Below are positions 18,321-28,184 of a stretch of DNA of 44,634 nucleotides, piece after piece. The notes beneath the pieces were generated by a model. The model saw only the letters and a program-made list of their open reading frames with translations, ran no database searches and was not told the DNA's origin. How positions within the stretch are numbered: position 1 is the stretch's first letter; each line of letters begins with the position of its first letter. This stretch comes from Prevotellaceae bacterium UBA2852. Lineage in GTDB: Bacteria > Bacteroidota > Bacteroidia > Bacteroidales > Bacteroidaceae. The DNA lies in contig DEFM01000006.1 of NCBI GenBank assembly GCA_002350855.1, forward strand, positions 1 through 44,634, in the 5' to 3' direction. A program made the position numbers and the translations under genes.

Positions 18321-21287
18321 TTATTTAACAAGTTTGTAATTACGCAAATAAGCTCTTGCTTTTGCTAAAGTAGCCCAGTCAGAGTCATATCTGCCACCAT
18401 CAAGAGGCTTATAGTCGAGCACACCGTCTATACCGTGTACAACAACAGCCGAGCTTGACTTGAGTGTGTTCTGGATGGCATTGGCAACACCTGCGGTAAT
18501 ATAATCACGCGCAATAATATTCTTATGTGTAGTGACGTTGCGCTTGTGACCTATTGCGTCAGTAACTGAAAGAGTTCCATTGCCAGTGCTGCTTACAGTT
18601 ACCTTGCTGTAAATGCCAGTTGCACTGTTGATAGTAGCGGTTTCAAAAGCTGAAGCATGGATAGGAGAAACATCAGCAAAGACGCTATTGTCCTGGAAGT
18701 GGTTCTTCACGAAATTGACAATCGCTGTTGCCATGGCCTTAACCTTAAGGTTGCGAGCTTCTTCCTCTTCAGGTGTCAGTTCTGTTCTCTCATCAGCTTC
18801 AATATCAAGCTGAAGGATGTCACGGAGATCCTGCCATGTAGGCAAGCCAAGTGCCTTAGCCTCTGCTACAGCCTCGTTTGTCGGAATATAGACTGTGTAA
18901 CGGTAATTGTTGAAGAAACGGACATTGGTAGCCGAGTTCACCATATTACCAGTTGTCTTATCGTAGCAAGGCAGACCGTGATTATTTGTAAAGATATTGT
19001 ACTTAGCCTGTTCGGTTGTAGAGGTAATGCCGATTTCAGTAAGAACTTCCACGTCTGTCTGGCAGAGTTCAAAGAACTTCTCAAAATCATCATTGTTATA
19101 CATAACTGAATAAACAGACTCGATAGTTGGAATCATTGGCTTGTCAATCATGTATGCAAAACCGTTACCATAACCGTTGGTCTGAGCAGACTTATCGTCG
19201 AATCCGATAACGTTTACATCTTCATTATTGGCTAATTGCCAACCACCGCGAACAGTCATTCCGGCTTTACGCTTCTCTGCATTGTTAACATAAACAACCG
19301 AGCCGTTCTTGGAAACGAAATAATGTTGAGCACACTCAACACCAGTCTTTGTCTCATCAATACCGGTGATAGTGCTGTCCTCGTGGATGATGGTATGAGT
19401 TTCCAACATATCCTTCAAGCGGTTGCCATAAGTAGTTGAGCTAATGTTCTCAGTTGATACAACTTCCTCATCCATTTCACCAATTCCTGTAGTGATATCA
19501 TAGCGATACTTATGTGATGAAACAACTACAGGAGTTGAAGCTCCATCCTTCCACTGATATTTGTATGCACGTCCGACAAGCACTGTACCTGCAGCAGATG
19601 ATTCAACAGAAGGCTGATAGAATGACAGTGGGTCAACATACACGAAATTATCATCGCTTGGAACAAAGAATGAGAAACGAGAACTCATTGCCAAAAGATA
19701 TGCATAGTAGTTGGTTGGCACTCCACCCAGTGATGCACTCTGAATAGCCCAGTTGAAAATTCTCTTGTCTGTTTCAACGTAAGCTGGTGCAGATACAGCT
19801 GCGTATTCAGCAGGAGTTGTCACCTCGTCCATCAGATAAATAACACCGTTGTTTGCCATCAGCACTTCAAGGATATTATTTCTGTGGTAGTCATTCGCCT
19901 CGTCAAACATTGCATCCTGTGCAGAGTTCTTGACTGTCTCGAACTTACTTGGAACAGAGTTGTTGAAGGAATTCTTCATCAAGTTGTTAAGCAAGGCACG
20001 GATTGTCGAACGAGGAATCTGGTCTAAAGCCTGATAAACCAAATCCATGTCAGTAGTTGATTCATTGATTTGGTCAACCAAGTCTGGAGCGTAAGCCTTA
20101 ACGAGGAAACGTCCACCACCCTCTGCACTGAAGAAATACTCCATGAGTTTCTTGTCAGTTGGACAGAAGATAACACCCATGTCCTGTTCTTTCTCTGTGC
20201 GGCTGTCACTCATATAAGTATTCCATCCTGGGTCGAAAGGAAGAGGCTTGTTGTTGCTTGTGTTGAATACAGCGTTTCCTGTAGGATTATTTACAGGATC
20301 AGTGCCTGCATCCGAGAGAAGGGCGTTGTTACCCTGTGAACGCTCTGAGAAATAACGCTTCTGGAATACAGAGTCAACAGAGTTACCGTAAATCAGACGG
20401 TAGCGAGCTGTGAGCACTGCATTGTAGAACGGAGCAGAGAAACGGTCAATCATGTGACTGAAAATCTTAGTCTGTTCATGAGTACGCAACACTTCTGCCA
20501 TGTTCTGTGGGTTGACAAGCACCTTATCAAGACGGTTCACATAACCGTTCTGGCAAGTGATGTCCTGCTCCAGAATCTTATTATCGTAAATAAAGGCATC
20601 GTTTGTACCACGCTGCTGTCCTGTGATAATCTCGAAGTCTCTGTCTGTGATGTTCTTGTTAGCCAATTGAGCCGCAAGGAAGTGAGTCATCATTGGTGCA
20701 GTTGCGTCGAGAGCCAGATAAATACCCTTGTCGTTGTTGCGGAAACGTACCCAATAGTCCTTGTCTGTAGTACTATAGCTGATAGGCAAGTCCTCTGCAA
20801 ACAAGTGAGCAATTGAGTCTGTTACATCGGCAGCTGTTTCGCGACGCAGACACAGGCCTTTCTGAGGCAAATCATTGTCACCACTTCCTGCTGGTGTGCT
20901 TGACATCATCTCAAGAAGATAGGCATTGTTAATCATGGCACTGTTGAGCAGAAGACGTTTTTGGCTTCTTGACAGTTGATCATAGCTGCTCACGCCCCAA
21001 TTGTTAGACTTGAAGAAAGTATTAAAGGCATCGTCATCTGCCACGAACAAGGTTTTTGAACCTGTTCGAGATAATACTTCATCATACTCCAAATCGTCAA
21101 TAAGTTTGACGAAGGTAGTGTAATTTTTCTTGCTCTGCAGATACTCATAGATACTCTTACCAAGCCAAGAAGGATCACCATCGTCGAGCGTATAGTCATC
21201 CTTGCAAGAGCTGAGTCCTCCACATAGCAATACCACACAACAGGCTTTCATCCAAAAGCGTTGATGGTTGCTTAAGCGTTTGTACAT
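18321..21287 (-). CDS. large multi-FAS1 lipoprotein, 988 aa
   Basis: The first gene of the seven-gene run. Lipobox LSSC (C28), then KDDYTLDDGDPSWLG. About four FAS1-like units can be followed: about 42-265 (KTLFVADDDAFNTFF, closing QNGYVNRLDKVLV), about 268-500 (MGVIFCPTDKKLMEYF, closing NNGVIYLMDEVTTP), about 515-735 (FSFFVPSDDNFVYVDP, closing GFAYMIDKPM) and about 740-975 (YTVYIPTNEAVAEAKAL, closing VVVHGIDGVLDY). A chain of FAS1 units on a lipid anchor would project far from the membrane. By analogy with surface glycan-binding proteins of other glycan loci it could bind polysaccharide; no binding residues can be named. Confidence 0.8.
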   Translation of the reverse strand: MYKRLSNHQRFWMKACCVVLLCGGLSSCKDDYTLDDGDPSWLGKSIYEYLQSKKNYTTFVKLIDDLEYDEVLSRTGSKTLFVADDDAFNTFFKSNNWGVSSYDQLSRSQKRLLLNSAMINNAYLLEMMSSTPAGSGDNDLPQKGLCLRRETAADVTDSIAHLFAEDLPISYSTTDKDYWVRFRNNDKGIYLALDATAPMMTHFLAAQLANKNITDRDFEIITGQQRGTNDAFIYDNKILEQDITCQNGYVNRLDKVLVNPQNMAEVLRTHEQTKIFSHMIDRFSAPFYNAVLTARYRLIYGNSVDSVFQKRYFSERSQGNNALLSDAGTDPVNNPTGNAVFNTSNNKPLPFDPGWNTYMSDSRTEKEQDMGVIFCPTDKKLMEYFFSAEGGGRFLVKAYAPDLVDQINESTTDMDLVYQALDQIPRSTIRALLNNLMKNSFNNSVPSKFETVKNSAQDAMFDEANDYHRNNILEVLMANNGVIYLMDEVTTPAEYAAVSAPAYVETDKRIFNWAIQSASLGGVPTNYYAYLLAMSSRFSFFVPSDDNFVYVDPLSFYQPSVESSAAGTVLVGRAYKYQWKDGASTPVVVSSHKYRYDITTGIGEMDEEVVSTENISSTTYGNRLKDMLETHTIIHEDSTITGIDETKTGVECAQHYFVSKNGSVVYVNNAEKRKAGMTVRGGWQLANNEDVNVIGFDDKSAQTNGYGNGFAYMIDKPMIPTIESVYSVMYNNDDFEKFFELCQTDVEVLTEIGITSTTEQAKYNIFTNNHGLPCYDKTTGNMVNSATNVRFFNNYRYTVYIPTNEAVAEAKALGLPTWQDLRDILQLDIEADERTELTPEEEEARNLKVKAMATAIVNFVKNHFQDNSVFADVSPIHASAFETATINSATGIYSKVTVSSTGNGTLSVTDAIGHKRNVTTHKNIIARDYITAGVANAIQNTLKSSSAVVVHGIDGVLDYKPLDGGRYDSDWATLAKARAYLRNYKLVK

Positions 21288-21418
21288 GTGATTTTGAATA
21301 TTTAGTTAGATAAATAATTATTTGTCTGCATAGTGATGCACCGTTTGCATTAAAGCAAATTTGAGGTAGGTGCACAACACAAGCGGTAAAAATTTACATA
21401 TTTTACCACTTCAACTGA

Positions 21419-21448
21419 CAAAAATAGATATTTTTTAACAGCCACAAT
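21419..21448 (-). promoter_or_regulatory. candidate promoter of the FAS1/SusCD operon
   Basis: On the minus strand ATTG (21445-21448), an 18-base spacer, then TATTTTTG (21419-21426). This fits the Bacteroidetes consensus TTTG-N19-TAnnTTTG with one mismatch in the upstream box and a spacer one base short. It would give a leader of about 125 bases before the ATG at 21287. The surrounding spacer 21288-21581 is otherwise AT-rich and non-coding. Confidence 0.45.
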
Positions 21449-21522
21449 TCATGTTGAATGCTTTTTAATACAACATTTAACATTTTTTTGAACAAAATGG
21501 GGCCAATTGCAATAACTACAAA

Positions 21523-21551
21523 GCTGGAAGCACATTATTTGCACTTCCAGC
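21523..21551 (-). terminator. hairpin after the GH128 gene
   Basis: Perfect 8-base arms GCTGGAAG (21523-21530) and CTTCCAGC (21544-21551) around a 13-base loop, 30 bases past the GH128 stop. The following minus-strand bases (TTTGTAGTT) are only partly U-rich. It may end the GH128 transcript or trim it before the FAS1 operon promoter. Confidence 0.5.
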
Positions 21552-21581
21552 CTTGTAAATGGAATGTTATGATTGTCGCCC

Positions 21582-24530
21582 TTATCTAATCAAGACTTTT
21601 GCTATGCGTCCACCTGCACGAACAACATAGACACCTGGTGCCTGGGTAGCATTTGCAGCGCAACGGGTTCCATTCGTAGTGTAGAGTTCGAAATCCTTAT
21701 AACCATTTACAAACACCACACGATTGTGGACATTAACCTCTATCGGATCTTGAGTACGGAACACCTTTGGAGTCTCTATAGCTGTAGGGGTAAATGAGAG
21801 TTTCTTGTGAAGAACAATCCATCCCAATCTGTCCGCTGTAGAACTTGGAGCATCAACAACAGTACTGCTCTGAACACTGCAGTCAACGATTCTGCGGAAT
21901 CGTGTTCCATAAACCACAGAGTGGGAACTACCATCTGCACCTTCGATAGACTGAGTATAAACAAGTCCCCTGCGCAATGACGTCATCACAGGGATATTGT
22001 TGTCATTAACAGGAGTGTGGTTGGTTTGGAGTTCAGCAAATACCATTGGATCTTCACAATAAATTGTGTCAAGTTTTCCCTCTTCAGTCTTTGAAGGGAT
22101 AGTAAATTCTTCCTTGCGTGCACGGCTATAAATATCTGTTGAACCGATATTTGCACCCATATAGTAGCCCTTCTCCTCATCGATACATTCATAACCAGGA
22201 GTTACAGCCATGTAAGCGAGTGTGTTGCCAACCACTATATTCTTTCCATGCTTCTCTTCGTATGCAACCATACACTTGAATCCGGTATTAGTAACATCCC
22301 AGATTTTGTGCATTGTAGCAAGATCCTTGTTACGTGCTACATTTATCGTTGCAATAACCACCGGTGTTACGCCTTCCGGGAATGGCTGAGTGAAAGTAAC
22401 CTCAACTGGAGAATTCTTCACACCTGTAACTCTTCCTACTTCAACATCCATGTCACCGAATTTATAGTTACCAGGAAGCATTGCGATAAATGGCACCTCT
22501 TCAGCTTTTGAATAGGTGGAAGTTCCACTTGGCTGTGCACTCAAAGGAATACCAACATACTTCAGCTGACGATTGCTCACACTTCCAGAAGCCATATATG
22601 GTTCAACTGTGGTATATGAGTTATTGTCTGTTGTAGGTCCGAACAAAGCTACTGGTTTATCCGCAAATTCAGTATTGAAGTCAATGGTTACCTCGGTTGT
22701 CGGATCCACAAGGTCGATAGAACCGAACTGAATAATAGAGTTTCCGTTGGCACCACCGACAGCTACCTGAACTTCGCTTGAAGTACGAGTTTTCTTGTCG
22801 CTGTCGAAGTTGCGTACTCTATATGTAACAAGTCCTGAAATGCCTGTTGCCAAAGTATCATTGAAAGCATTCTTAGCTGCTGTTGGCATTCCGCGCTTAG
22901 CTAAAACTGTCCAGGTGCGCTCACCGTCGAGCTTGCGTTCTATATATGTAGAATCTGTCTGCTTACCATTGTTATTCACCCATTGCACTGCTACACGGCG
23001 ACTAGCGTTGAAGTACTCTGCCGTCAAATCAGTAGGAGACTTATAGTTCCATGGCATGAAGTACTCATTGGCATCGTCGTATGCAAATGTAGAATTGTAT
23101 GCTGCATAGAGTTTACCACCTGCAGAAAGGGCATTGTTGGTCCACACCTCGCGCTTGGTTTCTACTGCGTTATACACAGCAAGACGCTCAAGCCAATGGT
23201 TTTCGCTCTTATCAGCTCGGGCAAGCACGTCTGTAAGCCAAACACCATTCATCTCGGAGTTCTTTGTGTTATCACTACCCCAGCTATACCAACCTTTGCT
23301 GTCTGTTGAGAATCCGCTCTCTGTAGTCCAGTTAGCGCCATTGTTCCACTCAGTTGCCCAAACAGGTAGGCCTGTTACGTTGTAAAGAGACCACAGACGG
23401 TCAATACATCCCTGTGGTGTAGTTCCACCAATATAGTAGTGGGTTGCCACGAAGTCAACACGGATATTGTTGTTACGGCACCAGTTCACATATTCGCTTA
23501 CCCATCCTGTATTAGGGTTACAGCAGGCAAAAGTACCGACACGCTTTCCGCTGTAGAGGAATTCTGCAGCATGATCGGCAAGAGTGGATGTAGCACACTT
23601 CTCACGAGGATTGGTAGGGATTTCTGTTACGTAGGTATATACCTCACCTGCTCCGCTGGTGTTGTCCGGTTCGTTCTGACCGAGCACATGGGTGCAAGTT
23701 CCGTCGCTGGCATTAATGGTTGACCATGATTCCCATGCTCCCTTCCAACCTTGACCATTGGAGGTTCCTGCCTCGTGGTGACGCTGTGGTACATATTCAT
23801 AGTCAATGTTCGAAGAGGTTCCTGCCCCCCAGTTGTAATGCCATGTTGCATTCAGGTTTGTAGGACCTACGTCGCAAGAGCCTTTCTTGCCTGGCCATTG
23901 CCAGCGGAAGATGCGGAAGAAACCAACCTTACCTGCTAGTTCGGTACGCAGCTGTACTGTAATATCATTATGATTGGCAATGTAGCAGTGGCTGTAACCT
24001 GTACCGTCGGACATGTTAGCAACTGTGAGCATGTAACCGCGCTTGAGTGTGAACGAACGCATGGTATTTACCCAAGGACCAGTTGTGCGACGTGAGTCAC
24101 CATTATACTGATATGACTCTCCTGTGCAATTGTCACCAGTATAGACTGTCAGAGGATAGAAATCAGTCTTGTCTGCATTCTTGGTATCACTGTGAGGCAT
24201 AACGATTGCTCCTTGCAAATAGATGCTAACACGGCAGTTCACGTTATTCTCAAGAGCAAGTCCGTTTACAGTCACTTTCTTCAGATAATTAGCCACAACC
24301 AACGATGGTTTGATGTTCTGGAAAATGACTGTAGCATCCGGATTCTGGATATCAATACTTCCCGCTGTTGCAAAAGGGGATGTTCCGGTAATCACATAGT
24401 CAACAGCACTAGTCAAATTGACTTGCTGAGTAACCTGCTCCACTTTTTGTACAGTATTCTGAGCCATACCCGGATTTGCACTACTTATAAATAATAATAG
24501 AGCAAAAAAGCATTGTAGAATTCTTCTCAT
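21582..24530 (-). CDS. secreted GH128-type glycosidase with lectin-like and T9SS sorting domains
   Basis: A 982-residue exported enzyme that should cleave beta-1,3-glucan. Signal peptide to about residue 24 (PGMAQN); a beta-rich N-terminal domain at about 35-195; a GH128 (Asl1-like) catalytic TIM barrel at about 200-455, with the likely acid/base E287 in GQNEPD and the likely nucleophile E394 in WATEWN; a fibronectin-III-like domain at about 500-590; an H-type-lectin-like pair of repeats at about 598-780 (EVTIDFNTEFADKPVALFG and EVTFTQPFPEGVTPVVIA, with WDVTNTGFKCMVAYE); and a C-terminal type IX sorting domain at about 930-982 (GVYVVRAGGRIAKVLIR). The start at 24530 is the ATG directly before MRRILQCFF; the open frame to 24581 would spoil the signal. 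It is 294 bases upstream of the FAS1/SusCD run on the same strand. Confidence 0.85.
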   Translation of the reverse strand: MRRILQCFFALLLFISSANPGMAQNTVQKVEQVTQQVNLTSAVDYVITGTSPFATAGSIDIQNPDATVIFQNIKPSLVVANYLKKVTVNGLALENNVNCRVSIYLQGAIVMPHSDTKNADKTDFYPLTVYTGDNCTGESYQYNGDSRRTTGPWVNTMRSFTLKRGYMLTVANMSDGTGYSHCYIANHNDITVQLRTELAGKVGFFRIFRWQWPGKKGSCDVGPTNLNATWHYNWGAGTSSNIDYEYVPQRHHEAGTSNGQGWKGAWESWSTINASDGTCTHVLGQNEPDNTSGAGEVYTYVTEIPTNPREKCATSTLADHAAEFLYSGKRVGTFACCNPNTGWVSEYVNWCRNNNIRVDFVATHYYIGGTTPQGCIDRLWSLYNVTGLPVWATEWNNGANWTTESGFSTDSKGWYSWGSDNTKNSEMNGVWLTDVLARADKSENHWLERLAVYNAVETKREVWTNNALSAGGKLYAAYNSTFAYDDANEYFMPWNYKSPTDLTAEYFNASRRVAVQWVNNNGKQTDSTYIERKLDGERTWTVLAKRGMPTAAKNAFNDTLATGISGLVTYRVRNFDSDKKTRTSSEVQVAVGGANGNSIIQFGSIDLVDPTTEVTIDFNTEFADKPVALFGPTTDNNSYTTVEPYMASGSVSNRQLKYVGIPLSAQPSGTSTYSKAEEVPFIAMLPGNYKFGDMDVEVGRVTGVKNSPVEVTFTQPFPEGVTPVVIATINVARNKDLATMHKIWDVTNTGFKCMVAYEEKHGKNIVVGNTLAYMAVTPGYECIDEEKGYYMGANIGSTDIYSRARKEEFTIPSKTEEGKLDTIYCEDPMVFAELQTNHTPVNDNNIPVMTSLRRGLVYTQSIEGADGSSHSVVYGTRFRRIVDCSVQSSTVVDAPSSTADRLGWIVLHKKLSFTPTAIETPKVFRTQDPIEVNVHNRVVFVNGYKDFELYTTNGTRCAANATQAPGVYVVRAGGRIAKVLIR

Positions 24531-24945
24531 AATTAGGCAGTTAGTGTTATTAGAATGATAGTTTATTATTTCTGAAAACAATTGGCATTATCCCATAATG
24601 CGACAATTTAATTTGCAATATTATTAAAAAAAATCCACACAATCCAATTTTCACACAAAAACCATCGATTGTTAAGAGTTTTTAACAATTTATCACTAAG
24701 CAAAACCTCTTTCTCTGTAAACAAAAAAAATGTATTGAAAGAGACGTAAAAGCCAGAACCAAAGTCAAAAAGGCAAAAAAAGAACAAGAAAATGCATATT
24801 AGAACAAAAAAAAGTACAAAAACACAAAAATGGAATTAATAATTATTATTAAATTTGCACATTGAAGTAAAAACGAAAACTTTTTTGAAAGAAAAAGTAT
24901 TTTGTAAAATCATTTTTAAGATTAGAATTAACATACTATAAACTG
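24531..24945. other. divergent intergenic region between the GH128 gene and lpxD
   Basis: 415 AT-rich bases with many A-runs, between divergently transcribed genes. On the plus strand TAAATTTG at 24850-24857 fits the -7 box of a Bacteroidetes promoter for lpxD (leader about 80 bases), but no clear TTTG is seen 19 bases upstream. No convincing minus-strand promoter, repeat or RNA was found. Confidence 0.4.
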
Positions 24946-26007
24946 ATGACATTTACAGCCGAACAAATAGCTGCATACACAGAAGGAATCATTGAAGGCA
25001 ATGCTAATGCAACAGTAACAACTTTTGCAAAAATAGAAGAGGGTGTTCCAGGTGCCATCTCCTTCCTCGCTAACCCAAAATACGAGCAATATCTTTACAG
25101 CACTCAGTCGAGTGTGGTTCTTGTATCCAAGGATTTCAAGCCAACAAGTCCTGTATCTGCAACTTTGATTAGAGTTGACAATCCGTACGAGAGTGTAGCA
25201 AAGCTGCTTCAGCTTTATGAGAGCATGCAGACAAAACGCACAGGTATTGATTCTCTCGCATTCATCCACCCTTCTGCAAAAATCGGCAAGGATTGCTATA
25301 TTGGTCCGTTTGTAGCTATTGCTGAGAATGTGGTAATCGGTGACGGAACAGTTATTCATCCTCATGCCACAATCGGCAGAAATGCCAAAGTCGGAGATAA
25401 CTGCGAAATCTATAGTAACGCGGTTATTTACCACGACTGTGTCGTAGGCAACCGCTGCATTCTCCACGCAGGAAGTGTGATTGGCGCAGACGGATTCGGT
25501 TTTGCACCAACAGCAGACGGTTACGAGAAGATCCCTCAAATCGGAATTGTCACTATCGAGGACGACGTTGAAATCGGTGCAAACGCATGCGTTGACCGTT
25601 CCACTATGGGTTCAACCGTTATACACAAGGGCGTAAAGCTCGACAACCTCGTACAGATTGCCCATAACGTAGAAGTGGGGGCACACACCGTGATGTCATC
25701 ACAAACCGGTGTTGCAGGAAGTGCGAAAATCGGTGAATGGTGTATGTTTGGTGGTCAGGTTGGTATCGCAGGTCATATATCAGTGGGCAACAGAACCCTG
25801 ATTGGTGCACAGTCTGGTGTATCTGGCGGCAATATGGTAAAACGCGGAGGAGTGACACTTATGGGTTACCCAGCCGTTGAGAACAGTTTGTTTGCACGTC
25901 AGGCTGCTGCAGCAAAACAACTGCCCGACCTTCTCAGACAGGTAAGAGAGCTACAACAACAACTTGAAGAATTAAAACAACAAATAAGCACATGCAAAAG
26001 CAACTAA
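24946..26007 (+). CDS. lpxD: UDP-3-O-acylglucosamine N-acyltransferase
   Basis: Third step of lipid A synthesis: adds a 3-hydroxyacyl chain from acyl-ACP to the amino group of UDP-3-O-acyl-glucosamine at the cytoplasmic face. 353 residues. An N-terminal uridine-binding domain (about 1-95, with [11 protein letters not shown]) is followed by a left-handed beta-helix of hexapeptide repeats (about 105-315) and a C-terminal helix ending in a Gln-rich coil ([11 protein letters not shown]). The catalytic histidine is H240 in [17 protein letters not shown] is the family loop. The gene overlaps lpxC/fabZ by 16 bases, which points to translational coupling. Confidence 0.96.
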   Translation: MTFTAEQIAAYTEGIIEGNANATVTTFAKIEEGVPGAISFLANPKYEQYLYSTQSSVVLVSKDFKPTSPVSATLIRVDNPYESVAKLLQLYESMQTKRTGIDSLAFIHPSAKIGKDCYIGPFVAIAENVVIGDGTVIHPHATIGRNAKVGDNCEIYSNAVIYHDCVVGNRCILHAGSVIGADGFGFAPTADGYEKIPQIGIVTIEDDVEIGANACVDRSTMGSTVIHKGVKLDNLVQIAHNVEVGAHTVMSSQTGVAGSAKIGEWCMFGGQVGIAGHISVGNRTLIGAQSGVSGGNMVKRGGVTLMGYPAVENSLFARQAAAAKQLPDLLRQVRELQQQLEELKQQISTCKSN

Positions 26008-27374
26008 CCCTCAAGGACAGTTTCACGCTGAGCGGAAAAGGTCTGCACACAGGACAGCACATCACAGCTACATTTCTGCCAGCTGAAGAGAATTACGGTT
26101 ACAAAATCCAGCGTATTGACCTTGAAGGACAACCCATCATTGATTGTTTAGCCGAAAATGTAGGCGACACACAAAGAGGTACAGTTCTATTCAAAAACGA
26201 TATCAAAGTCAGCACCATCGAGCACGCAATGGCTGCTCTCTATGCATCACGCATCGACAACTGCCTTGTCCAACTTGACGGACCTGAAATGCCAATCCTT
26301 GACGGATCAGCCCTACCCTTCATTCAGGAAATCCAGAGAGTCGGGACTGTAGAGCAGAACGCAAACAAAGACTACTATATTGTCAAGCACAAGATGGAAA
26401 TTAAGGGCGAGAACGGCGAACACCTCATCCTCGTTCCTGACGATGAGTTTTGTGTAAACACAATGATTGCATTCAACTCCAAAGTACTAGCAAGTCAGTT
26501 TGCAACCATGAACCACTACAGCGAATTCCCTACCGAAATCGCTTCAGCACGCACTTTCGTCTTCGTCCGTGAAATCGAACCTCTGCTCCAATACGGACTT
26601 ATCAAGGGGGGAGACCTCGACAATGCCATCGTTATCTATGAGCACGAAGTCACCCAGGAGCGCTATAATGAGCTTGCCGACCAGATGGGTATTCCTCACA
26701 AGGATGCACACCACCTCGGATACATTCAGAACAAACCACTTACCTGGCCTAACGAGACCGCTCGTCACAAGTTGCTTGACATCATCGGCGACCTTGCCCT
26801 TGTAGGACGTCCTATCAAGGGAAGAGTGATTGCCACTAAGCCAGGTCATAGCATCAACAATAAATTCGCACGTCTCATTCGCCACGACATCCGCAAGCAC
26901 GAGGTGCAGTGTCCTAACTACGATCCTAATAAGGAACCGATCATGGACGTCAACCGCATTCGTCAGTTGCTTCCTCACCGCTACCCTATGCAGCTTGTCG
27001 ACAAGATTATCGAAATCGACGAGAACTACATCGTAGGCGTAAAGAACGTGACATCCAACGAACCGTTCTTCACAGGTCACTTCCCTGAAGAGCCAGTGAT
27101 GCCAGGAGTTCTGCTCGTTGAAGCTATGGCTCAGGCCGGAGGTCTGCTTGTTCTCAACACACTTGAGGAGCCTGAACGTTGGTCGAGCTACTTCGTCAAA
27201 CTAGACAATGTAAAATTCCGCCGCAAGGTAGTTCCTGGCGACACATTAATATTTAAAGTTAGACTGCTCGCACCTGTTCGCAGAGGAATCTCATCTATGC
27301 GAGGACTTATCTTCGTAGGCGACAACCTTGTGGCTGAGGCTGAATTCACTGCACAAATAGTAAAAAACAGATAA
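25992..27374 (+). CDS. lpxC/fabZ: LpxC-FabZ bifunctional fusion
   Basis: A 460-residue fusion of two enzymes. Residues 1-305 are UDP-3-O-acyl-GlcNAc deacetylase (LpxC), the committed lipid A step: zinc ligands H78 ([10 protein letters not shown]), H259 and D263 ([14 protein letters not shown]), catalytic E77 and H286. Residues about 315-460 are the hotdog-fold 3-hydroxyacyl-ACP dehydratase FabZ, with H363 ([13 protein letters not shown]) and E377 ([11 protein letters not shown]). The fusion is normal for Bacteroidetes and puts the competing fates of 3-hydroxyacyl-ACP on one polypeptide. Start overlaps lpxD; lpxA follows after 32 bases. Confidence 0.96.
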   Translation: MQKQLTLKDSFTLSGKGLHTGQHITATFLPAEENYGYKIQRIDLEGQPIIDCLAENVGDTQRGTVLFKNDIKVSTIEHAMAALYASRIDNCLVQLDGPEMPILDGSALPFIQEIQRVGTVEQNANKDYYIVKHKMEIKGENGEHLILVPDDEFCVNTMIAFNSKVLASQFATMNHYSEFPTEIASARTFVFVREIEPLLQYGLIKGGDLDNAIVIYEHEVTQERYNELADQMGIPHKDAHHLGYIQNKPLTWPNETARHKLLDIIGDLALVGRPIKGRVIATKPGHSINNKFARLIRHDIRKHEVQCPNYDPNKEPIMDVNRIRQLLPHRYPMQLVDKIIEIDENYIVGVKNVTSNEPFFTGHFPEEPVMPGVLLVEAMAQAGGLLVLNTLEEPERWSSYFVKLDNVKFRRKVVPGDTLIFKVRLLAPVRRGISSMRGLIFVGDNLVAEAEFTAQIVKNR

Positions 27375-27406
27375 AATTATATTCAAAACATACAATCTAA
27401 GTATCT

Positions 27407-28180
27407 ATGGCAAAAATTAGTCCACTGGCATATATCGATCCTGAAGCAGTCATCGGAGAGAACTGCGAAATCGGACCATTCTGCTACATTGACAAAAACG
27501 TTGTAATCGGAGACAACAACACTTTGATGAACAGCGTTACACTACTTAGCGGAACACGTCTCGGGAACGAGAACACCCTCTTCCCGAGTGCCGTTATCGG
27601 TGCCATCCCTCAGGATTTGAAATTCAAGGGAGAAGAGTCCACAGTAGAAATCGGTAACGGCAACCGCATTCGTGAGAACGTTACTATTCACCGTGGAACA
27701 GCATCCAAAGGCAAGACCACAGTAGGCAACAACAACCTCATTATGGAAAATGCCCACATCGCTCACGACTGTGTCTTCGGAAACGGGATCATCATGGGCA
27801 ACTCAACAAAACTAGCCGGAGAAGTTATCGTGGACGACAATGCCATCATCAGTGCAGTGGTACTGGTTCACCAGTTCTGCCATATTGCAGGCTACACCAT
27901 GGTTCAAGGCGGATGCCGCACCAGCCAGGACATTCCACCATTTGTAATTGCAGCACGCGAGCCTATCGCTTATGCCGGACTCAACATCGTGGGACTTCGT
28001 CGTCGCCGTTTCGCACCGGAGACCATCAACAACATCCACGATGCCTATCGCATGATTTACAACAGCAACCTCACCGTTAAAGAAGCTGTCGAGCAAATAA
28101 AGTACAGCATTCCGATGACTGAGGAAATACAATATATCGTCGACTTTGTGACTAATTCACAACGTGGCATAATTCGTTAA
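27407..28180 (+). CDS. lpxA: UDP-N-acetylglucosamine O-acyltransferase
   Basis: First step of lipid A synthesis: transfers 3-hydroxyacyl from ACP to the 3-OH of UDP-GlcNAc. 257 residues, the usual length. A hexapeptide beta-helix fills the N-terminal two thirds (IGENCEIGPF, IGDNNTLMN, VEIGNGNRIRENVTIHRG). The catalytic histidine is H120 in MENAHIAHDCVFG. A helical C-terminal domain (AYAGLNIVGLRRRRF onward) forms the trimer. It lies 32 bases after lpxC/fabZ and 4 bases before the next gene. Confidence 0.96.
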   Translation: MAKISPLAYIDPEAVIGENCEIGPFCYIDKNVVIGDNNTLMNSVTLLSGTRLGNENTLFPSAVIGAIPQDLKFKGEESTVEIGNGNRIRENVTIHRGTASKGKTTVGNNNLIMENAHIAHDCVFGNGIIMGNSTKLAGEVIVDDNAIISAVVLVHQFCHIAGYTMVQGGCRTSQDIPPFVIAAREPIAYAGLNIVGLRRRRFAPETINNIHDAYRMIYNSNLTVKEAVEQIKYSIPMTEEIQYIVDFVTNSQRGIIR

Positions 28181-28184
28181 AACA

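Noticed and set aside
24531..24581. Longer N-terminus for the GH128 protein
   Set aside because: The next ATG at 24530 gives a normal signal peptide; the extra 17 residues have no signal character.
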